NCBI GenBank assembly: GCA_019422065.1
Contig: JAHZEA010000027.1
Location: 1-18,114 of the forward strand
Source: Lachnospiraceae bacterium
GTDB lineage: Bacteria > Bacillota > Clostridia > Lachnospirales > Anaerotignaceae
Direction of reading: 5' to 3'
DNA length: 18,114 bases
Positions 7,055 to 13,774 of this stretch are shown one piece after another; within the stretch, counting starts at the first letter, position 1; each line of letters opens with the position of its first letter. Under the pieces are notes generated by a model. The model was not told the origin of the DNA and ran no database searches. It saw nothing but the letters and a program-made list of their open reading frames with translations. The position numbers and the translations under genes were made by a program.

Positions 7055-7705
7055 TTAATTTCCTGTATCATTTGAATTAGCTGATTCAATAAGATTTCCG
7101 TTTGCGTCATAATAGTTTACAGTTATGTTATCTGCTGTATGGCCTGAGAAAATACCATACATTCCGCCGTAAACATAAAATGCCAATGCGGCAAAGCCTT
7201 CGGCAAAACCAACTTCATCTGTGCTCAAAGTTACATCAAATTGAGTATAATCGTCATTATACTTTATATCAGTAAAAGCATAGTCTTCACTGTCTAACAT
7301 TTCCTGTATAGACTGGTCCATAGTTTCAACAAAGTCGTCAAGCATAGCCTTGTGCTGTTGTTTTGTTAATTTATAAGTTACAGAACCATCTTCGTTTAAC
7401 TTTGCAGAAATATAACTGCTCTCAGCATTTGCGTCAAGTTCTTCCTGAGTCATTTCATCGCCTACAAGCTCAGCTGGGATTGTAATAGATGCTGTAAGTA
7501 TTCCGTTTTCTGTTTGAATGTTTCCTACAGCTTCTAACTCATCCCATGCACTGTCGTCAATTCCGTCATCAGATTTTGAACTTTCAGCTTCAGCAGAAGA
7601 CTGAATTGCTGATGAACTGCCTGCGCTTGTATCAGCTGAACCGCCGCATGCAGTTAATGACGCTATTATACTAAAAGACAACACTAATGCTAAAAATTTT
7701 TTCAT
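7055..7705 (-). CDS. Putative secreted lipoprotein, function unknown
   Basis: A 216-residue predicted lipoprotein. MKKFLALVLSFSIIASLTAC is a signal peptide with lipobox LTAC, so the cysteine should be lipidated and the protein held on the outer face of the membrane. A Ser/Ala/Asp-rich linker follows (residues about 21-55), then a domain of about 150 residues with predicted beta strands and TYKLTKQQHKAMLDDFVETM. It ends in ITVNYYDANGNLIESANS. ATG 7705 is preferred over ATG 7711 because AGGGG (7716-7720) would be only a few bases from the latter. It has its own promoter and terminator. Layout and the YYDxxGNxI ending recall the lipoprotein at 13775-14329, so the two may be distant paralogues. 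I do not recognise a function. Confidence 0.85.
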   Translation of the reverse strand: MKKFLALVLSFSIIASLTACGGSADTSAGSSSAIQSSAEAESSKSDDGIDDSAWDELEAVGNIQTENGILTASITIPAELVGDEMTQEELDANAESSYISAKLNEDGSVTYKLTKQQHKAMLDDFVETMDQSIQEMLDSEDYAFTDIKYNDDYTQFDVTLSTDEVGFAEGFAALAFYVYGGMYGIFSGHTADNITVNYYDANGNLIESANSNDTGN

Positions 7706-7762
7706 AACCATCCACCCCTAAATAAATTTTATATTGTATTTTGTGTCAAAAATACTGTACTG

Positions 7763-7791
7763 ATTATATCGCGTATCCACAAAAATTGCAA
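7763..7791 (-). promoter_or_regulatory. Promoter of the 216-residue lipoprotein gene
   Basis: On the minus strand TTGCAA (7786-7791), 17 bp, TATAAT (7763-7768). The 5' untranslated region would be about 50 bases. The ribosome binding site AGGGGTGG follows at 7713-7720. Confidence 0.75.
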
Positions 7792-7871
7792 TAAATGTTA
7801 CAAAAAGTAAATGGGTTTGGTTATAACTGTATTGCAAAACGGTTTTCTTTTAGTACTCATATATAGATGAC

Positions 7872-8861
7872 TTAATGAATAGAGTTAACTTCAATATCGT
7901 TATAAACTTTACCTAATGTGTCTATATCCCAATTTCCGCTTGTTAATATAAAAACTGTTTTTTCATCAGGACGAAGCTGTATTTTTTTACTTAAAGCTGC
8001 TGCTATTCCTACACATGATGTAGGTTCAGCTATAAGTTTTGCTTCTTTTGCTACTAACTTAGTTGCTTCTAAAATTTCATTTTCTTCCACAGTTACAATC
8101 TCGTCTACATTTTTTTCAATTATAGGATATGTGTTGTGTCCCGGACGGCGGCATGCAATTCCGTCTGCAACAGTAGGATTAGCAGGAACTTCCACCGGTT
8201 TACCTGCTTTACGGCTTTCTGCATATGCCGGACTTGCTGCTGCTTGAACTCCAACAATTCTTACAGATGGTTTTAAAGCTTTTATGGCTGTTGATACACC
8301 GGAAATTAAGCCGCCTCCGCCTATAGGAACAACTATTGTTTCGACATCTTCTAAATCTTCCAGAATCTCAAGCCCAATAGTTCCCTGACCGGCCATTACC
8401 AGAAAATCTTCGTATGGATGTACTATGGTATACCCATGCTTTTTAACTTCATCCTCTACTTTTTCCCATCTCTTATCATAAGACCTGTCCCATAAAATTG
8501 TTTCAGCTCCCATACGTTTAGCATTATTTACTTTAAGCGGTGGGGTATCATTTGGTAAAATTACAGTTACATGCATGCCGAATTTCTCACCGGCATAGGC
8601 GCATGCCTGACCATGGTTTCCTGAGGAACTTGTTATAATACCCTTAGCGCGTTCTTCCGGTGTTAAAGATAAAATTTTGCTCATAGCGCCACGGAGTTTA
8701 AATGCTCCTGTTTTTTGAAGCATTTCTGGCTTAACATAAACATCACAGCCTAAAATTTTGCTCAATGTCTCTTCTTCAAGCAAAGGAGTATGCCTTACAT
8801 AAGGTGCAATACGCTTTGCGGCAGATTTAATATCTTCTATGGTTACATTAGTCTTTTCCAC
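7872..8861 (-). CDS. ilvA: Threonine ammonia-lyase, catabolic type without ACT domain
   Basis: PLP enzyme that deaminates L-threonine to 2-oxobutyrate and ammonia (and often L-serine to pyruvate). KTGAFKLRGA contains the Schiff-base lysine K55. SSSGNHGQA (78-86) binds the substrate carboxylate, GGGGLISG (181-188) binds the PLP phosphate, and FILTSGNWD is near the C-terminus. At 329 residues there is no C-terminal regulatory ACT domain, as in TdcB-type catabolic enzymes; biosynthetic IlvA is usually longer. GTG is chosen as start because AAGGGGG lies 7 bases upstream. It stands alone, with no isoleucine genes beside it. The threonine specificity is assumed from family; a serine or hydroxy-amino-acid dehydratase is possible. 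Confidence 0.9.
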   Translation of the reverse strand: MEKTNVTIEDIKSAAKRIAPYVRHTPLLEEETLSKILGCDVYVKPEMLQKTGAFKLRGAMSKILSLTPEERAKGIITSSSGNHGQACAYAGEKFGMHVTVILPNDTPPLKVNNAKRMGAETILWDRSYDKRWEKVEDEVKKHGYTIVHPYEDFLVMAGQGTIGLEILEDLEDVETIVVPIGGGGLISGVSTAIKALKPSVRIVGVQAAASPAYAESRKAGKPVEVPANPTVADGIACRRPGHNTYPIIEKNVDEIVTVEENEILEATKLVAKEAKLIAEPTSCVGIAAALSKKIQLRPDEKTVFILTSGNWDIDTLGKVYNDIEVNSIH

Positions 8862-8885
8862 TTTATTACCCCCTTATTTTTTATG

Positions 8886-8914
8886 TTTATAATATCATTG
8901 AATAATATTTCTAA
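8886..8914 (-). promoter_or_regulatory. Possible promoter of the threonine dehydratase gene
   Basis: On the minus strand TTAGAA (8909-8914), 17 bp, TATAAA (8886-8891). The -35 match is modest. Confidence 0.45.
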
Positions 8915-8936
8915 CAACTGCCAGATTGTATTAATA

Positions 8937-8961
8937 AAGTCATACTGATTTGTTATGACTT
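8937..8961. promoter_or_regulatory. Inverted repeat upstream of the threonine dehydratase promoter
   Basis: AAGTCATA (8937-8944) and TATGACTT (8954-8961) form a perfect 8-bp inverted repeat with a 9-bp spacer, about 23 bp upstream of the possible -35 box. It lacks a T-run, so an operator or activator site is more likely than a terminator. The rest of the 8862-9198 gap holds only the promoter and the metal-ATPase terminator. Confidence 0.45.
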
Positions 8962-9131
8962 CACTAATTTTATGATATTTTAAACACTGCTTTTAACGTA
9001 TTAATTGTCACTTTAAATTGCTTTATAGTCATTAAGAGTTAGAATTTTATTTTTTATCTGCACAAAAATTCGAAAAAGTTTTTCCTTCTAATTACTTATA
9101 AATAAGCAGTTTTTTATTATGGCAGAATATT

Positions 9132-9162
9132 AAAAACCTTGACAAAAAAGCTTTTGCCAAGG
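9132..9162 (-). terminator. Intrinsic terminator of the metal-ATPase gene
   Basis: On the minus strand CCTTGGCAAAA pairs with TTTTGTCAAGG around a short loop (9137-9162), followed by five T. The G-U pair forms only in the minus-strand transcript, which assigns the direction. The stem closely resembles the first trp leader terminator. Confidence 0.85.
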
Positions 9163-9198
9163 TAAAAAAACTGTTGTTAATATATATTAAATATGCAT

Positions 9199-11091
9199 TT
9201 ACTCAAACTTTCTGTCATATAACAGAGCCGCTATAAGTACTACAAAGCATGAGCCCGCATTATGAACCAAAGCTCCTGTTGTAGGATTAAGAAGACCAAG
9301 CAAAGAAAGTACAATAGCCACAAAGTTAATGCACATAGAAAGAGTAATGCTAAGCTTAATTGTGCTGACTGTAGCATTTGAAAGACGTTTTAAGTATGGT
9401 ATTTTGGATATATCATCACTCATTAAAGCAATATCGGCGGCTTCAACAGCAATGTCACTTCCCATACTGCCCATTGCTACACCTACATCTGCTGTTTTTA
9501 AAGCTGGTGCATCATTTACTCCGTCTCCTATCATACATACTTTTTTACCTGCTTTGCGCATGTATTCTATATTCTGTACTTTTTCTTCTGGCAGAAGCTC
9601 GGCACGCACTTCGTTAATTCCTACTTGGTTAGCAAAGTAGTCTGCCGTTTTTTTATTGTCACCTGTTAATAATACTGCCTTAGTGTGCATTTGGTTTAAA
9701 CGCGAAATCATATCTTTTGCCTCAGGCCTAAGTACATCGGATAACGCAATAACGCCAATGCATTTATCTTTTTGTGCCACAATAACTAAGGCTTTTCCCT
9801 GTACTTTCAAATTTTCAATTTCAAATAGAATATTTTCATTAATAAATATATTGTTTTCTAAAATATATTTTTCGTTGCCGCAAAACAGCTCGTTGCCGTT
9901 AACTTGGGCATATATGCCTTTACCTGCTGTCATCTTAAAATTGCTTGACTCAGCAATTGTTATACCGCTTTTTTGAGCATATGTTACAATAGCTTTTCCC
10001 AAAGGATGCTCGCTTTTGCTTTCAGCAGAAGATGTTAAATAAAGAAGTTCATTTTGTGTAATTTCCGGATTAAAAGATATTATGTCGCTTACTTCTAATC
10101 GACCATAAGTAAGAGTACCTGTTTTATCAAAAGCTATTGTGTCTACTTTCCCCATTTTTTCAAGAGCTTCGCCAGATTTTATAATAACTCCGTGTTTGGT
10201 TGCCTGCCCTATAGCTGCCATAATGGCCGTTGGTGTTGCAAGCACCAAAGCACACGGACAGAACACAACCAAAACTGTAACTGCCTTTACTATATTTCCA
10301 GTAAATATATACGCACATATGGCAATTAGCAAAGCTACCGGCACAAGATAACTAGCGCATTTATCTGCTATTCTCTGCATAGGGGCTTGTTTATTTTCAG
10401 CATCTTGAACCATGCGAATTAGCTTTTGCAATGAGCTGTCTTGCCCAACTTTTGTTGCTGTTATGTCAATAGCTCCAAAACGATTGATTGTGCCGCAAAA
10501 TACCGCATCCCCTATTTCTTTATCAACAGGTAGCGACTCTCCTGTCATTATTGATTGGTCAACAGAAGTTTCTCCGCTTATAATTGTTCCGTCAACAGGG
10601 ATTGTTTCACCAGGAAGAATTCTTAGTACATCGCCTTTAATAATTTCTTCAGCAGGTATTATTTCTTCTTTGCCATGCTTAATTCTGCGGCCTTTATTTG
10701 GTGTAAGGCTTATTAGTTTTTTAAGGCCTTTTTTAGCTCTGTCTGTTGTCATTTCCTCAAGTATAGCACCTATAGCCATAATAAATGCCACTTCTCCTGC
10801 TGCAAATAAGTCACCTATTGCAATAGCTGCGAACATAGCAATACTTATAAGCAGCGCAGAAGATATTTTGCTTATGCCGGGATTATATATAATACGCCAA
10901 ACTGAAAGGTATATAAGTGGTATTCCGCTTATTATAACAGTTACCCAAGCAGGATCAAAGGGAAGAATATTAAAACTTACAGTGTTACCAAATTCGGCCG
11001 ATAGATGTGGAATTAAGTCTATCAGCAGAAAAATACCTGCTATAATCGTCATTGGAAGCCCTGCGAGAAAATCATTTATTTTCTTAATCAT
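9199..11091 (-). CDS. P1B-type heavy-metal-translocating P-type ATPase
   Basis: ATP-driven metal exporter in the cytoplasmic membrane. Present in order: TM segments from about residue 12; actuator-domain TGES (183-186); CPC metal site in TM6 (278-280, FCPCALVLATP); phosphorylated D322 in DKTGTLT; HP at 362-363; LLTGD near 474-478; GDGVNDAP (522-529). At 630 residues it starts directly at the membrane region and lacks the usual N-terminal CXXC metal-binding domain. TM8 reads LVHNAGSCFVVL rather than the MxxSS of Cu+ pumps or DxG of Zn/Cd pumps, so the metal is not assigned. The start has GGAGG 6 bases upstream. It is divergent from a TetR gene that probably controls it. Confidence 0.95.
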   Translation of the reverse strand: MIKKINDFLAGLPMTIIAGIFLLIDLIPHLSAEFGNTVSFNILPFDPAWVTVIISGIPLIYLSVWRIIYNPGISKISSALLISIAMFAAIAIGDLFAAGEVAFIMAIGAILEEMTTDRAKKGLKKLISLTPNKGRRIKHGKEEIIPAEEIIKGDVLRILPGETIPVDGTIISGETSVDQSIMTGESLPVDKEIGDAVFCGTINRFGAIDITATKVGQDSSLQKLIRMVQDAENKQAPMQRIADKCASYLVPVALLIAICAYIFTGNIVKAVTVLVVFCPCALVLATPTAIMAAIGQATKHGVIIKSGEALEKMGKVDTIAFDKTGTLTYGRLEVSDIISFNPEITQNELLYLTSSAESKSEHPLGKAIVTYAQKSGITIAESSNFKMTAGKGIYAQVNGNELFCGNEKYILENNIFINENILFEIENLKVQGKALVIVAQKDKCIGVIALSDVLRPEAKDMISRLNQMHTKAVLLTGDNKKTADYFANQVGINEVRAELLPEEKVQNIEYMRKAGKKVCMIGDGVNDAPALKTADVGVAMGSMGSDIAVEAADIALMSDDISKIPYLKRLSNATVSTIKLSITLSMCINFVAIVLSLLGLLNPTTGALVHNAGSCFVVLIAALLYDRKFE

Positions 11092-11115
11092 ATAAACCCT
11101 CCTTTATAAAAAAGC

Positions 11116-11145
11116 TTGACAAATTATATAAAATTTCAATACAAT
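11116..11145 (+). promoter_or_regulatory. Predicted promoter of the tetR gene
   Basis: TTGACA (11116-11121), 18 bp, TACAAT (11140-11145). The start of transcription near 11152 would lie just before the GAACAAATTGTTC palindrome, leaving a leader of about 120 bases. Confidence 0.6.
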
Positions 11146-11157
11146 AAATTCAATACA

Positions 11158-11239
11158 GAACAAATTGTTCGATATTATTGTATTAAAAAAATATCCATTA
11201 AACAATAGATATTTTATTTGAACTGTTCTTTACTGAACA
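11158..11239. promoter_or_regulatory. Candidate TetR operators between the ATPase and tetR
   Basis: GAACAAATTGTTC (11158-11170) is a perfect 13-bp palindrome. GAACTGTTC (11220-11228) repeats the same half-sites, and TGTTC (11224-11228) with GAACA (11235-11239) forms a third pair. Between them AAAATATC (11188-11195) and GATATTTT (11208-11215) form a separate 8-bp inverted repeat. The first site falls where transcription from both predicted promoters should start. Confidence 0.6.
11177..11205 (-). promoter_or_regulatory. Predicted promoter of the metal-ATPase gene
   Basis: On the minus strand TTGTTT (11200-11205), 17 bp, TACAAT (11177-11182). Transcription would start near 11170, inside the GAACAAATTGTTC palindrome, with a leader of about 80 bases. 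It faces the tetR promoter, so the two leaders would overlap. Confidence 0.55.
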
Positions 11240-11271
11240 TTTTTATTAAATTGTACGTAAGGAGGTATTTT

Positions 11272-11835
11272 ATGGACAGGCGGCAAAAGAAAACAAGAAC
11301 CTCAATTTTTAATGCTTTTATTATGTTATTATCACAACAGAACTATAACAGAATTACAGTTCAAGAAATAATAGATAAGGCAAATGTAGGCCGCAGCACT
11401 TTTTATGCACATTTTGAAACAAAGGATGATTTGCTTAAAGCTTTATGTGAAGAATTATTTGGGCATATACTTTCCAGTGCTATGGACTGCACACATACTC
11501 ATGGCCTATATTCCAGTAAAAATGCGCCTGAATCTGTATTTTGCCACTTGCTCCAGCATTTGCAGGAAAATGATAATAATATACTTGCACTGCTCTCCTG
11601 CGAAAGCAGCGAAATATTTTTGAGGTATTTTAAAGACAGTTTATGCCAATTGGTTAAAACCCAATTTATATCTCAAAATCGGCACTCAAATAAAGAACTG
11701 CCTGAAGATTTTTTAGTTAATCATATTTCAGGCAGTTTTGTTGAAATGGTTTTATGGTGGATTAAAGGACAGATGAAGCAAACTCCGGAAGAATTGGATT
11801 ATTATTTCCGTGCTGTAATTGAGCCTATACTTTAA
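11272..11835 (+). CDS. TetR/AcrR-family transcriptional regulator
   Basis: A 187-residue regulator. The N-terminal HTH is clear: TRTSIFNAFIMLLSQQNYN, ITVQEIIDKANVGRSTFYAHF, then ETKDDLLKAL, the standard TetR order. The C-terminal ligand and dimer domain has no recognisable binding motif; it contains several Cys and His residues, but no clear metal site. ATG 11272 is chosen because GGAGG (11261-11265) lies 6 bases upstream; an open frame from 11218 would add 18 residues without a site. Divergence from the ATPase gene and shared palindromes suggest it represses that gene and itself. TetR control of a P1B ATPase is less common than CsoR, CopY or ArsR-type control. Confidence 0.92.
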   Translation: MDRRQKKTRTSIFNAFIMLLSQQNYNRITVQEIIDKANVGRSTFYAHFETKDDLLKALCEELFGHILSSAMDCTHTHGLYSSKNAPESVFCHLLQHLQENDNNILALLSCESSEIFLRYFKDSLCQLVKTQFISQNRHSNKELPEDFLVNHISGSFVEMVLWWIKGQMKQTPEELDYYFRAVIEPIL

Positions 11836-11981
11836 AAATATAATTTGTAGGCTTTTGAATGTTTCTTTTCTGATATTTCTGCTTTTAATTCAATACGTAT
11901 TTTTTGAATACTTGACTTATATTTTATACTGTATTTTTGTGCAGACATTATGTGATATTTATTTTATTTTTCATATAGATT

Positions 11982-12044
11982 AAAACCTCCATGGTATTTT
12001 TTGATGTAACTGTCAAAACATCTTAATCATATCATGGAGGTTTT
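11982..12044. repeat. Long inverted repeat, possible bidirectional terminator or small element remnant
   Basis: AAAACCTCCATG (11982-11993) and CATGGAGGTTTT (12033-12044) are perfect 12-bp arms. The stem extends to about 16 bp with one G-T pair. GATGT/ACATC (12003-12007, 12018-12022) nests inside the loop. It lies between the convergent tetR and 319-residue protein genes, so a shared terminator is possible, though the T-runs are only four long. Arms containing GGAGG and CATG are unusual for a terminator. Confidence 0.6.
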
Positions 12045-12112
12045 CACTTACCAAGAATATTTTATATTTATCTGATAGAATTAATGTTTTTTTAGTTATA
12101 GTTTCAATAAAT

Positions 12113-12136
12113 TCAGTGAGATTTTTTTATCACTGA
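12113..12136. terminator. Hairpin after the 319-residue protein gene, weak terminator candidate
   Basis: TCAGTGA (12113-12119) and TCACTGA (12130-12136) form a perfect 7-bp stem around a 10-base A/T loop, about 35 bp past the stop at 12173. On the minus strand it is followed by ATTTATTG, a poor T-run. The rest of the 11836-12172 gap is plain A/T-rich sequence apart from the inverted repeat at 11982-12044. Confidence 0.35.
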
Positions 12137-12172
12137 CATGTTCTTGTTTTATCGCATATTAAAATTAGGCAT

Positions 12173-13132
12173 TTATTCCGTTTTATCATAAGGTAGTATA
12201 ATAACCACCCTTCTATCATCGTCAAAAGCTGCAACATATCCCTTTTCTGTGCCATTACTGCTATTATTGTATTTAATATTAACTGCGTTATGTGTATAAA
12301 ATACATAATCACCTTTATAACTGAAAGAATATGCTATTTGCGGATCATCGTATCCTTCGGGAACTTTATAATAAAACTCACTTACTGTATAATCAGATAA
12401 ATCAAATGTGCTGTCTATATTATTTTTTATGTAACTGGCAATACTTCTTGCATTCAGGCTGCCTCTGTTATAATAAACGTCATCATAAACAATATACATT
12501 TCAGGTGAACATTCAATATCTTTATTGCAGTAAAGCAAGTTACTGTAATTATCTAATTCAGCCTGTGCTTCTAACGATTTCTTGTAATACTTTTTTCTAA
12601 AATTGTACTGAATATTATCTGTGTTTAAAATGTAAATCGACTTATTTATTGAATTATAAACTATTGAGCTGTCATCTATAGCAAACATATTAAGAAAATT
12701 CCTTAAAGGAACATACATTTTATTGTCTTTTATTATGACCTTATTATTCAGTTCTTCGTCTCCTACGTTGCATTTAACAACACTCTCGCCATTTTTAAAT
12801 AAAAACCTCATCTTAAATCTTGGATAATCTTCAATTAAAGCTGAGACAAATATATATGCTGTATCTGTTTTGTTATCTAATCCATAATAAAATTCATTCA
12901 TGCCTAATAACTCATTTGCATATTCAAGGTCATAATACATAATTCCGTCTTCATTAATAAAAGAGTGCTCAATATTAAACCAAACCTCATTTTTTACCTC
13001 AGAAGAGGAGTCCTCTGTATTTTTTTTATTTTCTAAATTTTCTAAAATTTTTACTAAGTCATCAGACGCATATACGCTGCATGTATTTAATATTAAAAGT
13101 GCTGATAATAACAAAAAAGCTGTTCTTTTCAT
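12173..13132 (-). CDS. Secreted protein with copper-amine-oxidase-N-like domain
   Basis: A 319-residue exported protein. MKRTAFLLLSALLILNTCSVYASDD is a signal peptide probably cut after YAS. Residues about 50-170 resemble the copper amine oxidase N-terminal-like (stalk) domain common in Clostridial cell-surface proteins, seen in IIKDNKMYVPLRNFLNMF (133-150) followed by VYNSINKSIYILN. The name does not imply copper binding. The C-terminal 150 residues are Tyr/Asn/Asp-rich and unrecognised. The start has GGGGAGGGG 7 bases upstream. A TGTTATAAT extended -10 at 13219-13224 lies about 85 bp upstream. The gene is AT-rich even for this window. Confidence 0.75.
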   Translation of the reverse strand: MKRTAFLLLSALLILNTCSVYASDDLVKILENLENKKNTEDSSSEVKNEVWFNIEHSFINEDGIMYYDLEYANELLGMNEFYYGLDNKTDTAYIFVSALIEDYPRFKMRFLFKNGESVVKCNVGDEELNNKVIIKDNKMYVPLRNFLNMFAIDDSSIVYNSINKSIYILNTDNIQYNFRKKYYKKSLEAQAELDNYSNLLYCNKDIECSPEMYIVYDDVYYNRGSLNARSIASYIKNNIDSTFDLSDYTVSEFYYKVPEGYDDPQIAYSFSYKGDYVFYTHNAVNIKYNNSSNGTEKGYVAAFDDDRRVVIILPYDKTE

Positions 13133-13774
13133 AAATACCCCTCCCCCTAATTTGTTAGAACAATACCGTTTTTTATTGCATATGTTTTTATCAAAAAAAA
13201 CATTACCCTATATAAATGATTATAACACAAATAATGAAGTATGGTATATGCTTTATTAGCACAAAAAAGATTTTAAGCAATAGAAAATATGATTTTAATT
13301 ATAAGCAAACTGAATTATATTTGTATTTTAAACATTTAATTACATTACATTCAATACTTTTAGATTTGTAATATTTAGCAGAAACATAAGGTTGTTAATA
13401 AAATCTTCATTAATCATTTTGGATTTTATTTTTAACTCTGAATTTACAAAAATTATAAAATAAGTACATATTTATTGCTTGTTTAAGTTTAAAAATTAAT
13501 CAAATATTTATTTTTTTTGACTTTAATATAGTTTTAGTTATGCATATTTATGTGTATATTTAAAGCCATTGTAAAATTAACTTGAATTTTTATTGTATTT
13601 CGTTTAAAATGGATTTCATAATTGCGTCATTTTATGGACTATATTAAATTTTTAATCATAAGTCATGGCTACTGTTAACAAATTTTATTTAGTAAACAAT
13701 AAAAATGATTATGTAAATGTTGTTATTAATTAAATAGTAATGGCTCTTTACAGCCATTAATATATATTAAGAAA
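13133..13774. other. AT-rich non-coding gap of 642 bp
   Basis: No credible gene is visible on either strand. The left end holds the TGTTATAAT extended -10 of the minus-strand gene (13219-13224). AATAAAATC (13397-13405) and GATTTTATT (13422-13430) form a 9-bp inverted repeat. The right end holds the AATGGCT hairpin before the lipoprotein. A -35-like TTGACT near 13519 has no good -10. The rest looks like unstructured A/T-rich sequence. Confidence 0.6.
13739..13758 (+). promoter_or_regulatory. Hairpin just upstream of the plus-strand lipoprotein start
   Basis: AATGGCT (13739-13745) and AGCCATT (13752-13758) form a perfect 7-bp stem with a 6-base loop, ending 16 bases before ATG 13775. There is no T-run, so it is not an obvious terminator. 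It may stabilise or control the mRNA leader, since no clear ribosome binding site follows. Confidence 0.45.

Noticed and set aside
10412..11095. Plus-strand open frame of 227 codons
   Set aside because: It lies fully antisense to the metal ATPase, has no ribosome binding site or recognisable domain, and the minus-strand protein has all P-type ATPase motifs.
11982..12044. Calling this inverted repeat an insertion sequence
   Set aside because: No transposase, target-site duplication or second copy is visible in the window, so only an inverted repeat is reported.
12130..12312. Minus-strand 60-codon open frame
   Set aside because: Overlaps the end of the 319-residue secreted protein in another frame and has no ribosome binding site or family features.
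13397..13430. AATAAAATC/GATTTTATT inverted repeat as a terminator
   Set aside because: Long 16-base loop, A/T-rich stem, and no gene ends nearby on the right strand.
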